A stretch of DNA of 47,347 nucleotides, taken from the NCBI GenBank assembly GCA_027600665.1, contig JADGJL010000077.1, forward strand, positions 1 to 47,347. The letters run 5' to 3'. Below the pieces are notes generated by a model. It was not told the DNA's origin. It ran no database searches and saw only the letters and a program-made list of their open reading frames with translations. Each line of letters opens with the position of its first letter. The stretch's first letter is position 1. This document shows, piece after piece, positions 19,875 to 31,927 of this stretch. Source of the DNA: Irineochytrium annulatum (Eukaryota > Chytridiomycota > Chytridiomycetes > Chytridiales > Chytridiaceae). A program made the position numbers and the translations under genes.

Positions 19875-22197
19875 ATGCAGGCAAGTGTGAAGCCCGTGCC
19901 CTCCCAGCCGCCATCCGTCGTTGGCGGATCGGTCGCCAAAGCAACCTCAGCAGCAAAGGCGAATCATCAAGTCAACGGCAGCGCCCATACGGCCGCGTTC
20001 ACGGAGAAGCGGGCAAAGCTCCTGTCCCTCATCCCAACTGTCAGAACTATCCTCGACGACCTCAACGGCGGCCCGAACGATCTTCTCCAATATCCAACCG
20101 ACGACGACCCCCTCTCCATCCTGCAGCTGAACCTATCTGCATACAAATACTCCTCTTCCTCCGCCAGCAGCCTGAACAGCGGCGTCGGCGAGGGGGACTC
20201 ATACGTCACCCAACTCCTCCACCTAAAGATTCAGGAGTCGCACGCGCACCTGGACCGCCTGCAGACGCGGATATCGGACATTCGATCGAGGGTACTGGTG
20301 ACGGGTGATTTGAACGCGGGGAAGTCGACGTTCGTGAACGCCCTGCTGAGGCGGGAGGTGGTGCCGGACGATCAGCAGCCGTGCACGGCGCTCTTCTGCG
20401 AGGTGGTTGACGCGGAGCAGAACGATGGGGTGGAGGAGGTGCATGGCATCAAGGATAACGAGCTTTACAATCGTCTGGATGCCGCGACGTTTGTCAGGTG
20501 TGAGATTGCGCAGCTGCGTGGTATTGTCGAGGACAATCCGGATGGATTTGAGCTGCTGAAGGTGTACTGCCGCGACAACAGGCCTAAGGCCGAATCTTTA
20601 CTTCACAATGGTCATGTGGACATCTCGTTGATTGACTCACCCGGTCTGAACATCGATTCGATGAAGACGACGTCGCTGTTTGCCCAACAAGAGGAGATTG
20701 ACGTGATCGTTTTTGTGGTTAATTCGGAGAACCACTTCACGCTTTCGGTAGGGGAGGATTTTTCTTTAACGGCATTTAATTCCATGACAGGGCAGGCAAT
20801 TTCTGAAGACAGCGGGGAAGGAGAAGGCCTACATTTTCATTGTTGTGAACCGATTCGACCAAATCCGGAGGAAGGACCGCTGCAAGCGCGACATTTTGGA
20901 TCAGATTAAGGAGATCTCCCCTTTGACTTACGAAAACGTCGACCACCTCGTTCACTTCGTGTCCGCGAGATTAACGCTTCAGGGGACGGCGGACGAGGCG
21001 AGCGCGTCGGATTTTGCAACCTTAGAAGAGAACCTCCGATCATTTATCCTGGAGAAACGCGCCCGCTCGAAGCTGGCGCCTGCGAAGATTTACGTCCAGA
21101 ACCTGCTGTCGGACGTGATCTACTTGTGTGAGTCTAACTGCCGGCGGGCGGAAACTAAGTCGGACGAGATATCGAAGACGCTCATCGAGGACGCGCCCGC
21201 GTTCGAAGCCATGCTGCGGATCAAGGAGGAATTCTTGGATGACATCGAGGTCACGATCGACGAGACGGGAGACTCGTGCGCCGCGTTCGCGCGCGATCAG
21301 CTGTCGGCGTTCATGAGCCATGTGGAAACGTACGTCGAGGACTTTGAGTGGCCTGGTTTTTTCGGCGTCTGGAAGTATGCGCGCGATCTCCGAAACTCGA
21401 TTTATAAGCTGGCCGCTATCCGTTTGAAGAAGTGTGAAGATGCGGCCCGGAACAAGGCGTCGGAGTGCGTGAAGCGGATTCAGGAGCTGAGCAGCCAGTG
21501 CATGGAGGAGCCGCCCGTCATTAACATGTCTGCGGTCAACGGCGCGTTCGAGGACGGGAGCCAAGAGGCCGGCAGGGCCGCGGCGGCGAATATGTTTGTG
21601 CCGTTGGAGTTAAACGACTTCTTTGAGTTTACGGACAAAGTGGAGGTTGCGAAGGCGTACCTGCCATCTTTCAGTCTTATAGCGACGGGCATTGTCGGAT
21701 TCCAGCGTGTGACGGCAGGGCATTGGCGCTTCGGCTCCGTGATGGCCTCGGTCGGCACTGCGCGGTCAATCTTCGCGGCGCTGGCACTCGCTGGTGTCGG
21801 TTTATTCTCCTACGTTCTCTCGGATATGAAAGATGTACGCGATGCAGGCGGGGGTTCCCCAGCTTTTTCCTCGAGCAAGTTTAGAGCCTTTTGCTAATGT
21901 CACTTGTCATTGTAGGTTGTCGACCGGAAGGTGGTGGGGAAACTGCAGCAGCATTTAAGCCGGGCCGGATTTATGGAAGCGAACTCAGCAAGAATAGGAA
22001 AGGGGATCAAGAGGGTGCTCCGGCTTGCGATATGGGATTTCGAGAACCAGTTCCAGCGGATTTTAGGCGAGTCGCAAAAAAAGCGGGAGAATCAGACGCG
22101 GATGCGGGTCGCTGCCGAGCTCGCGAAGGATACGTTTAAAGAATTAGCGACACGAGCCACTACAGTCCAAAACATGGTTACTGATGTAGATCTGTAA
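19875..22197 (+). CDS. FZO1: mitofusin, fuzzy-onion type outer-membrane fusion GTPase
   Basis: Three exons, 19875-20747, 20791-21834 and 21916-22197; introns of 43 and 81 nt; 732 aa. The dynamin-type GTPase has VTGDLNAGKSTF (P-loop, about residues 143-150), PCTA (switch I), LIDSPGLN (G3) and VNRFD (G4). A helical heptad region follows. Two hydrophobic segments at about residues 583-637 are separated by a short loop containing HWRFG, the usual U-turn in the outer membrane, then a C-terminal heptad repeat. It tethers and fuses mitochondrial outer membranes. It is shorter than yeast Fzo1 (about 855 aa) and lacks the long N-terminal extension. The apparent frame change at 20748 is a clean intron. 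Confidence 0.95.
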
Positions 22198-22630
22198 CTG
22201 CTGCATAAATACATTGGAGGCGTAAGCCTTCTTATCCTCGTAAGCTTTTACTTTCTTACGCCTCCCCCTCGTCGGGTGTCTTCCACTTTATTCATTCCTC
22301 TGCTTGAAATCAATTCGACGGTAAATGCCACATAACATCATCATCATAGTGTATATGCATACGTCGCAGCAATAAAGTAATGAACTGCGATCAAAGGAAA
22401 TATTGGTGATTCGCCCACCGGATCATCACAGTTTTCCGAGTCCTGAACCGAATCCACACCGAGATAATAGCAGTGGCATAACGACCTAGGCGATGTAGAG
22501 GAGAGGCGCCGATGCACCTCAACATAAAGTTGACAGCGCTGGCCGCCTGGGTGATTAAATATGCGCAACAGCAGGTTAAAGAGGGATAACTCGCGGAGAG
22601 CAATTCTTGCACGGGGAGACTGAACGGAGG
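22198..22630. other. convergent intergenic region
   Basis: About 430 bp between the FZO1 stop and the provisional end of the golgin gene. Inverted CTTACG/CGTAAG-like words near 22220-22265 could form a hairpin around the 3' ends. No gene is seen. Confidence 0.4.
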
Positions 22631-24407
22631 TTACAATAAAATCCATCTAACTTTAAACCCACATTCCTCAACCCGAAACCCTGGCAAGTGGTGCAATGAG
22701 GTGCTCCACGTCGTTCTTAGTGCTGGCTTCGGCGGCTTGTCATACTTCGGCAGTTCCATCGACGCCTCCGACGTGACTTTTGACCTGCACATATTTAGAC
22801 AAAGTTCTTTCGGCCATTGAAAACCCTACATCAACTTCGAGCGCTCCTGGTGATAAAGATTAATATATTCGGGAAGGCACTGCACCTCAGCAGCTAACAA
22901 GGTAGAGACGCGCTTCTCCTCTTCCAACTGAACCGCGATCCGGTGGTTTTCGGCCAGAAGGTTGCTGATGTGGGACTCGAGTACTGCTGAAATTGAAGCC
23001 CCATCAGCCTCCTTCGCCACCGACGGCCTTGATTCGCTTAAGGACTGAGTCACGCTTTCCAACCGCTGTTTTTATACGTTTAACATGGTCGAAGTGCTTG
23101 CGGACTCTCCCACCTCGGCTTCCTGTTGAAACGAGGCATACATTTCCAAATCCTTTTGCAGTCTGCAATGCAATACGTCCTTAGTGTTCAGAAGATACAG
23201 CAAAGGTCACATACGCTGCCGACTTTCGCTGCTGTTCATATAATTCATCTAAGGCTTCGGCTTTTTGATCATTAAGCTCGATATTACGCGTCCTCAACTC
23301 AGCAAGGTGATCCATCAAAGACTTATTCTCCACTTGCAAATCAGCCACACGTTGCGAGAAGGAACCAATTCTCTTCATGAGGTCTTCCTTCTCCCGCGCT
23401 TGCGTCGCGACAACCACCCGGGCCTCTTGAAGAGCCCGTTCCTTCGCAGCCACCTGCTCCTGCAACTCTAAGTTTGCAACAGACGACTCCTTCACTTCTT
23501 TCGCAACATCTATGTGAGAGCTCTGCAGGTCGAGCGATCGCTGCCTCCTCTCCTGCTCGAGAAGATCCTCGCTCATCTGGACACGCTGAGAGGCTTCAAC
23601 CATGGCTGCGCGCACTTCATCACCCTCCTGGACTAGGATGTCCATCTCCTCCTTCAGCGCCACGTTTTCTTCCTCTAATGAACGCATGGACGCTTCCTGG
23701 CGACGAAGCTGCTCGTACAGCTCCTCAATCTTCGCATCCTTAGCCTCCAGGCTCTTCTCAACCTCCAAAATGCGCATTTGATAACCGAGAATGTCCGCTC
23801 CTGCCCTCTCCGTGGTGACCGGGACTTGACTTTGGCGCCGAGCGACCGCCAATTCCTGCTGGAGCTCCCCAATGAATGCGTCCTGCTCCTGCATATGCAC
23901 CTGCAGCGTTTCCACCGCCGCCGCAGCCCTGTCCCGATCCCCACGCGCGTCGTATAGCGCGTCTTTAGCGTTAGAAAGCTCCACCAGCAGCGACTGGATC
24001 CGGCTCTCAAAATGACCGACGCCAGCGCCTGGCTGCTCATTTGACGCCATCTGCGCCATTGCGTGCTCCAGCTGTTGCACTCTTGCTGTCAACTCGGCCT
24101 TCTCCTCGACAAGCAAATTGATTGTGGCCTTTGACGCGTCGTCTTGTGGGCTATCCCGCGCCGCCTCACGTCCGTCTCCCACTCCTTCAGCAGACGCCAA
24201 TCCCTCAGCTGCCACAGACGACGTTGGGGTCGTTGCCCTCGAATTCTCGTTTTCGGAGGGCTGGTATATCGGCGCAAACAACGAGCCCGCGTCCGAAGCA
24301 GGCCGCGTGCTGTTTGCATTAACGGCCTCCTTCTTCTTCGTTGTCTTCTTCTGAAACTGCTTCAATCTTTTCCGTCCCAGCTCGACCAAATAATCGTCCT
24401 GTTGCAT
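22631..24407 (-). CDS. GM130-like golgin (long coiled-coil Golgi protein)
   Basis: Exons 24407-23215, 23162-23114, 23065-22830 and a provisional last exon 22784-22631; about 543 aa. The N-terminus YLVELGRKRLKQFQKK followed by a Lys run resembles the p115-binding start of GM130. Residues about 100-480 are almost continuous coiled coil. Near the C-terminus LPEYINLYHQERSKL matches the EYI-LY-QR signature found near the end of GM130/GOLGA2. GM130 tethers vesicles to the cis-Golgi through p115 and is held there by GRASP65. A p115 gene (39057-42102) is in the same window. Introns are 52, 48 and 45 nt. The last exon rests only on phase and could be wrong. Another coiled-coil golgin is the main alternative. 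Confidence 0.65.
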
Positions 24408-24657
24408 GCTTCCCGCCTACTATAGCGATCGCTCCAACAAACAGACAAGCGTGTCGGTAAAGTTGAAGTAAAGCGGTTCCCAATGACGAGGGGTGGCCTT
24501 CGCCGCGGCTGAATTCGAATGCTGGCCGGCGATAGGGTGAGTGCTAACGTGAACCAGTCGAACTTTGACACTCACCATCATCAAAGCGGTGAAGCCCAGC
24601 TGCAAGTGCCACAGCCCTTTGCGACAGCAAGAAAGACAGGCAATAACCCTCGCGATC

Positions 24658-26032
24658 ATGATGGCTATTCAAAACCATGACTTCTACAAGGTGATCCGGA
24701 TTGGCGCCGCTTTGACTAACGACTGACTGGTAGATTCTTGCTATTGATCGCTCGGCGGAGCTGGATTCCGTCCGCAGAGCTTATCGAAAAATGGCTTTAA
24801 AGGTGCATGTCCATCCTTTGTCCTCGCGTGCCTCCATGGCACCTGCATTCGGTGATAATAAGCCTTGCAGTTTCACCCCGACAAAAATACAGCACCGGAG
24901 GCGTATGAAACCTTCAGGCGGATCGCGGAAGCGTATGACGTTCTCAGTGATGGTACTATTTCCACCCTGGTTGTCATACCTTGACTTTGTTCAGCGAAGC
25001 GAAGGGCCGTCTACGATCAATATGGCCCAGATGGACTTAAGAACGGCGTTCCATCACGCGACGGTTTAAATTCTGGCGCAAAGAGTCCCGCTAAAGCGAT
25101 ATGTAGATTTTGAAGGATATCCTGGAGGTTATGCTTTCCATAGCAACCCGGAGGAGGTGTTCGCCCAATTCTTTGGGGGAAAGAACCCATTCGCCGGTGA
25201 GGGTGGCATGTACTGCAGCTAATTAATTTTGGCGTTTAGACTTCTTTGCGGTCCACACAGAGGCCGTAAACTCGTTTCCGACACAGTTTGGCAGCAAATT
25301 TGGTGGCATGCATGGGATGAACAATCTGAACTTGGCGCTGTCCCCGCCCCTGCAGGACGCCCCGATTGAGAAGTTTCTACTTGTGACGCTGGAAGAGCTT
25401 TATATCGGCACAATAAAACGGGTGAAAGTTACGCGGAAGGTGAGGAAAGGTTTGCTCACCGCAATAGATACTAACGACATTATACAGATTCTCGGGGACA
25501 ACGGCATCACGACTGTCGATATCAAGAAAGTCTTGACGATAGAGGTACAACGAGGATGGAAGAACGGGACGCGCATAACGTTTCCGGGCGAAGGTGATCA
25601 GGGTCCCAATAAAATACCATGTAAGTGCAAATTACATGTCCAGGGTCTTAGCTAATCCGCGTAGCCGATATTGTCTTCATTATTCAGGAAATCCCACACG
25701 AACGGTTTTCTAGAGAGGGGGATAACCTCGTCTACATCACCGACATGACTTTGGGGCAAGCGCTTTTAGGCACGACAGTCGAAGTGAAGACGCTGGACAA
25801 TAGAATTCTTACTATACCGATCAACAACATTGTACAGTACGTACCTGTTTTCGAAAAACAGACGCTCACTGCATCAAATAGCCCTGAGTACGTTAAAGAC
25901 ATTCCAAGGGAGGGAATGCCGCTGGCGAAAAATTCCAACGAAAAGGGAAGCCTTCTTTTGAAGTTCAAGATCAAATTTCCTACATACTTTTCTCACGAAC
26001 AGAAAAAGATCATAAAGTCATGCATCCCATAA
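24658..26032 (+). CDS. DNAJB13: DNAJB13-type Hsp40, radial-spoke/axonemal J protein
   Basis: Nine exons: 24658-24690, 24734-24802, 24871-24952, 24995-25063, 25107-25196, 25240-25439, 25488-25620, 25665-25836 and 25882-26032; 332 aa (human DNAJB13 316). The J domain has YRKMALKFHPDKN (HPD intact) and ends FRRIAEAYDVLSD. GPDGLKNGVP and GGYAFHSNPEEVFAQFFGG follow, as in DNAJB13, with no Gly/Phe-rich or zinc-finger region. The C-terminal beta domains contain GWKNGTRITFPGEGDQGP, SREGDNLVY, ILTIPINNIVHPEYVKDIP and GEGMPL-like REGMPL. DNAJB13 sits in the axoneme radial spoke, so this fits flagellar function; a cytosolic type II Hsp40 is the alternative. Two introns (25440-25487, 25837-25881) are stop-free and of length 3n; removing them restores family spacing. 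Confidence 0.85.
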
Positions 26033-26161
26033 ACAAAATAGATTTGACAATAATGTTGTCTCGCAGAAATAAATGTATTTTTTTCCTTGCACATCACTCC
26101 CCTGCCATGATCATAGCCAGGTCGACGTGTCCAACAAGAACTTCGCGGCCACATCGCCAAC

Positions 26162-26525
<364 letters not shown>

Positions 26526-29500
26526 ATGTGGCAGCCGTTCCACAGCGGGACGGCTTTACATGGCCTGCCAATATCCGCAGTCTCGTTTGATTTGTTCGAA
26601 GAACTGCTCTGGATCGGCACTGAAAATGTATTTGCGTAATAGAGTCTGCCTGCTGACTCGCTTCAGGGCCGGATATCCTCGTTCTCCGTATCTCCAACGT
26701 CCTTTGATCGCTACACCAGCTTCTGCAGTCACTTGGGCTCCGTGCGTCAGATTGTCACAAACGACTCTGGCATCATTTCCTTGGGTGCCAATAACGTTCG
26801 CCATTCAGTCCGCCGCGGGATTACGAAGTGGAACATAAGGTTTTTACTTCCCTTTCCTGCCTAATCTTCTTTGGACAACCTGTTGTTTGTCGTTTCTTTC
26901 AGTTTGTGCCCATTAGTGGTGTAGTTGTAATTATCTTCTTTTATGCGCTTGGAGTCTTTTATTATTANNNNNNNNNNTTTATTTTTTTTGGTCTTTTACT
27001 CGTTGCTAGTACTTTAGCGAGATACCGCGCTAAGCCTCGCTTTTAGTGCTGACATGGCGACTGCATTAAATTGCATGACAATCACGAATTCGAAGTCAGA
27101 ACTCTTGGTTGCCGGCCAACTGGGAGTGATGCTGGTTGTGAATTTGTTCCGAGGAAGCGTAATAAAGCAGGTTATTTCAGCTAATTATTGCCTCCATATT
27201 ATTTGCCAACTGTTCCATGCTAGTTCGACACCGAACACGACATCGCTATTATGAAACGTTCGAGGATGTTATTTTGCGGAACCACCACCGGCCAAATTCT
27301 GGCATGCGACCCGCGGAGTTTTAGAGTCGAAACGGTAATTGACGCTCACTCTGGGACGCTGTCAGATATGGACGTATCAGGAAATACTATTATAACGTGC
27401 GGTTTCTCGACCAGGCACGTGATGTGAATTCGTAGCTTTACCTTACCTGAAGTCTATCAGAGCTGGCCAAATGATGATCGAACCGATGATAAAGTTATAT
27501 GACGTTCGAACCATGAAATCCTTACCGCCAATACCATTCTCCAGCGGGCCCTTCTTCTTGAAATTCCACCCAAGTATGTCGTCCACTGTATTTGCTGGCT
27601 CCCAGTCGGGGCAGATACAAGTTTGCGATATTGAAAACCCTGTTGCCGTGCAATTTTACCAGGTGGGGTATTATGCATGATGGGAACCCTAAGTCGCTGT
27701 GTAGACGGATGTTCATGGATACCTGAGTACAGCCGACATATCCAGCTCTGGCGAGATGTTTGCAATAGGGTCGTCTGCTGGGGCAGTTTCACAATGGGTC
27801 GAAAAGGAAATCGCACGGGTTAACACGTTTTCTCGAGGATATGAGATTCCCAGCCTTTTGACTTCGAGTCCACCCGTTTCTATTCATGACGATGTGTACG
27901 TTACGATACGGCTGTAATGCCTATTTGCCTAACACCTACCGAAAAGGCCATTGTCGTTAGTTGGCATGCCCCATTATACCTCTCCACTGCTATCCTCGTG
28001 GCCAGCGCACTTACGGTACCAAGTTGGACGACCGGCGCCTCGCATACCGGCTGAACTGTTAAATAACGTGAAAATGATTGATTTCGTCGGGTATGCAAAG
28101 AAGCCGAGCTCTTTCCATCGCAACCAAGTGCAAGCGCATCCTGGTAGCCTGGTTAAGGACGGACCGAAGTTCCGTTCTGAGCAAGAGAGGGATAGCTTGA
28201 CTCGAAGGCGAAGTCCAAGCCATACGGACCAGGAGCTGACGCACGGCGAGATCCTTGTGCATAACAGTGGCGACCCCTCATTGGTTGTACCCTCCTCACG
28301 GTTAACGGTGCCAAAGTACTATCGACGGGTTGAGATAAAGTACAGCAAGTTCGGGGTGGAAGACTTCGACTTCGGGTTCTATAATAAGACTATCTATGGT
28401 GGCCTTGAGACTGACATCGCAAATTCGTACTGTAACGCTATGCTTCAAGTCTTGTATTTCACCCTGCCTTTGCGAGACCTGGCGAAGTCGCATATCCGTG
28501 TAAATTGCTACAAGGAATTCTGCCTTTGCTGTGAATTAGGATTCCTCTTCAGAATGCTTGAGGACTCGAGAGGGTCGAATTGTCAGGCGTCGAATTTCCT
28601 TCGCGCGTTCGCAAATATCCCTCAAGGTAAAATTGGCAATGATAGCGGAAAGACAGCCTGTTTTATATTGTTTAGCGAATGCTCTGGGGTTATTTGAGCC
28701 AGAACCATATAATGCTCAGGTGTCATACGCGTCGTTGATTCAAAACTTTCATCGCTTCATTTTGGAACAATTGCACCAGGAGATGGGGAGCGATCCTACA
28801 TCGCTGACACCGAAAGCCGAAGCTTCGACCGATATGCCACTGACGCTCATACAACAAGTTATGGGACTTCGACTGCAGACTATAAATCGTTGTCAGTGCT
28901 TGAACGAGGTAGTTAGGGAGGCCTTCCCTTTTGTTATCGACTTAACGTACACGCGAAGTGTGAGTTTGTGCTCTGCTGCGTTGCATTAAAGGCTCTCCAG
29001 TCGTTGCCAGGAAAGGTTTCGTCTTTGTCGCCCAAGCGCGATGTGAGATTTTGTTCTGTGCTAGAACAAAGCATCAATCGTGACGCTTACTCGAAAGCGT
29101 GGTGTACTCAATGCTCTCGCTATCAGTCAACGACACACCATAAATTTGCGAAGGCACCACCGAATGTAATATCAATTAACGTTAACAGTCAAACTGAGGA
29201 GATGCCTGCCTACATGCATGAAGGTTGGGCTTTTATTTCCTTGTAGTGTCTTCTCGTAATGTTAATCTGTTTTAGGATCGAAGCCTTGGATACCCATGCG
29301 GTAAGAACTTCGCTCGCCAAATCCATTCATTATAATAGCCTTGGGATGATCGTCACCGGAAATCAACTAAAAATTATGGATTTGGGCGGCGGGGATTCTG
29401 TGGACATTGGCGAGGAAGCAGAAGAAGGGTCGCAAGTTGCCGTTTACGAACTTCGAGTAAATGGTTCATTTACTACTGGCTGCTCACCATTGAACAAAAG

Positions 29501-30789
29501 GCTTCTATTGCGGAGATTAGACTAGTTTACGAGCCCGCGCACCTGGTCTCGCTCATTAAGGGTGAGTTATTGGCTTCGGTAGATGATGCCAATACTGCTT
29601 GTAGTGAAGCCGGAGTCGCGGTGGTATGTGTTCAACGATTTCCTAGTTGAGCCCATTCCGGAGACAGAGGCGATAACTTTTTCACGGTGGAAGGTGACCA
29701 GAACTTCGTAAAGCCTTAAATGCTAAGCGCCTTCAGATTCCTGCAGTTCTCCAATACGTCAAAGTTGACCTAAATGAGCGCTTAGATATGGACTCATCAA
29801 TTTCATCGCCCGATCGCAGTATTTTAATGGAAACCTATTTGTTGAAGTTTGTTAAGCTTGGCCGGACTGAGTTATAATTCGCATTTTAGCCGTAGGAAGG
29901 ATCTTGATATCAGATATACACCGCTTGACTCTACGGAGCTTCCTTTGCAGCCTGGATTTCTCTGTGCTATTGATGCCGAGTTTGTTGCGTTGAATAAGGT
30001 GGTTTAGAACAGGGGAGTTTGATGCATTAACTTGGTATGTAGGAGGAAACAGAAATACGTAGCGATGGGACGCGATCCGTCTTAAGGCCGTCGAGGCTCG
30101 GGCTTGCTCGCGTCAGCGTCTTACGAGGGAGCGGTAAATTACAAGGAGTTCCTTTCATTGATGAGTACATCAATTCGTCGGAACCGGTAGTGGATTATTT
30201 GACGGAATATTCGGGCATCAAGGTCGGCGATCTTGATCCCGTTATTACCACTCGGCCGCTAGTTCCTTTAAAGGTAAAAAATTTTGGGTTTGATGCGCTA
30301 AGTTTTGTAGACTGCCTACAAAAAGCTTCGTTTACTGGTGGACATGGGCTGTGTTTTTGTTGGGCATGGATTAAAAAAGGATTTTAGGATCATTAGTTAA
30401 GGCACAACTTGCAATCTTTCACTGACATGGTTTAGATATTTTGATCCCTCCGGAACAAGTTATTGATACCGTAGATATCTTTTGGATAAAAGAGCGGCAA
30501 AGGTTTTCCTTTTGTCGTGACGCAAATTGACATCATGTAGAAAAATCTCCTTAAAATTTCTTTCTTGGAGTCTGCTGAAGCAAGAGATACAAAAGGACTC
30601 ACACGATAGCATTGAAGATGCACGAACAGTTTGTGCGCTGCGAATCAACATTATCTTATTCGATTCAAGGCCCTCCTACTTTATCAACGGTATCTACAAT
30701 TAACGGCCGAAGGCAAGTTCGACGAAGTGTTGGAGCGACTTTACGATGAAGGAAGAGCGTACAACTTTAAGCCACCTGAGCCAAATTGA
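26526..30789 (+). CDS. PAN2: PAN2, catalytic subunit of the Pan2-Pan3 poly(A) nuclease
   Basis: Heavily split gene. Exons 26526-26627 (MWQPFHSG), 26667-26839 (GRISSF...RRGITKWNI) and 27047-27170 lead into a WD40 propeller with ACDPRSFRVETVIDAHSG and IKLYDVRTMKSLPPIPF. A ubiquitin-hydrolase-like domain without a catalytic Cys follows (YNKTIYGGLE, NSYCNAMLQVLYF), then the DEDD exonuclease. The exonuclease shows CAIDAEFVALNKEE, LGLARVSVLRG, FIDEYI, VDYLTEYSGI, FVGHGLKKDFRII and HDSIEDARTALLLY, so all four acidic residues are present. Pan2 with Pan3 trims long poly(A) tails in the cytoplasm. More than ten introns of about 31-65 nt are seen, plus one longer, T-rich intron at 26840-27046 that contains the N gap. 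The stop at 30789 is 17 bp from the next convergent gene. Confidence 0.93.
26968..26977. other. assembly gap (10 N) inside a PAN2 intron
   Basis: Ten Ns in a T/A-rich segment. The flanking PAN2 exons join in phase (AG at 26838-26839 to T at 27047), so no coding sequence need be missing. Confidence 0.9.
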
Positions 30790-30806
30790 ACAATGCATTG
30801 CATTTA

Positions 30807-31718
30807 TTACTTGCTGCGAGAAACCTTCATCGGCGTTGCCTTCAAACCCCGCCTGCCAAATTCGACCACCGCCGAAGCGGCCTTCACTCGTTTTGGCCGT
30901 CCCGTGGACAGTTCAACTTCAGGAATGAACTCGACTTTTGTCACCTCCACAACGTGGGAGTCGGGATCTTCCGCGACCGGCTGGAACAAGCGCGATGATC
31001 GAAGGCAGCTTCGTCTGCCTGATTGGTTTCCCTCCTTCTCGTTGGGTCGATTTTCTCCCGCCTCCACGTATATATCCGGATCGAACTCGTGGATAGCCAC
31101 CAGAGACCTCCTCCACCGCAACCGTTTGTCCAACTTGTCGGCGCCACCTTCTGCGCAGTCGTTGTCCGGCCCAGCTGTGACATCAAGATCTCCCAATGCA
31201 GCACATCCCTCCTCCGTGTGTGCTTCCTTGGCGCCCTTGATACCACACGTTGCTCTGAGCTTTTCCGAAGGACTTGGGGGAGGTGGGCCGACCTTTCGTA
31301 TCACAAGAAACCGAAGGGTACATGTCTTATAGTATGCGTTCTTCATCGTATTCTTGTTCGTCTCCCGGTCGATTTGCCGTTTGGTCAGTTTCTGAAGGTG
31401 AAAGCTGGGTTGGCATTCCGCCGCCGCAGCCGTGGCACCGGTAGGCTGACAGTCTGTTGCCGCCGCTGCTGCGCCGTCCTCGCAGTGGTCGTCGGTGGAT
31501 TGCTTCTTCTCCTCAAGAGTCCTTATCTTCTCTCGCAGGGCAGCCAGTGCTCTCTTCTTCTCCTCCAGCAATGTATGAGGGTGCTCGCTCTTCAAACGTT
31601 ATACGAAGTGGAACACAGCATATGCAACCTCGTGTGCTCCAGAAACCTCGTCATCTGCGGAACGCCGCTTGCGCTTGGTTGAGGTCGCAATGCAGCCGGT
31701 TACGATCGTCTGTGACAT
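30807..31718 (-). CDS. hypothetical protein with N-terminal coiled coil, unknown
   Basis: The ATG at 31718 opens MSQTIVTGCIATSTKRKRRS. A short intron (roughly 31591-31629) joins AHE to SEHPHTLLEEKKRALAALRE, giving an N-terminal basic, nuclear-signal-like patch then a short coiled coil. An Ala/Cys/Gln stretch follows that may contain a further in-frame intron near 31320-31420. The C-terminal half is charged, with RRSCLRSSRLFQPV and EVTKVEFIPEVELSTGRPKR before a basic tail. I do not recognise the family. The stop lies 17 bp from the PAN2 stop, tail to tail. A nuclear role is only inferred from the basic patches. Exon structure in the middle is uncertain. Confidence 0.5.
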
Positions 31719-31927
31719 GCTGCTCTATCCGTCGAGGTGTCGTGTGCAGGATCGCTTGGATGTACTTCGAGTTTGAAATTATGATGATTTCTTTACGGAC
31801 AAAAAAGTCCGCCGGCCCGCTATCAGGCCCAAGGCGTCAAAGTCGCAGCAGAATCACTGTTAAATATATTCTTCGTGATTAAGTAAACTGAGCTAATGCG
31901 AAATGCTGGTGAAAAGATTGCTACGAG

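Noticed and set aside
20740..20800. Apparent frameshift in FZO1
   Set aside because: It is a 43-nt GT-AG intron (20748-20790) that joins the frame cleanly.
22200..22270. Inverted words as a possible terminator or mobile-element end
   Set aside because: Too short and imperfect, and located in an ordinary convergent 3' region.
26556..26804. 82-aa minus-strand ORF (LLRKYIFSADPEQFFEQIK) taken at first for a small gene
   Set aside because: It lies antisense to PAN2 exons 1-2, whose plus-strand translation (EELLWIGTEN, DRYTSFCSHLGSVRQIV) matches the PAN2 N-terminus and splices in phase.
28500..30600. Broken frames suggesting that PAN2 is a pseudogene
   Set aside because: Each break coincides with a short GT-AG intron, and the spliced product keeps all four DEDD residues.
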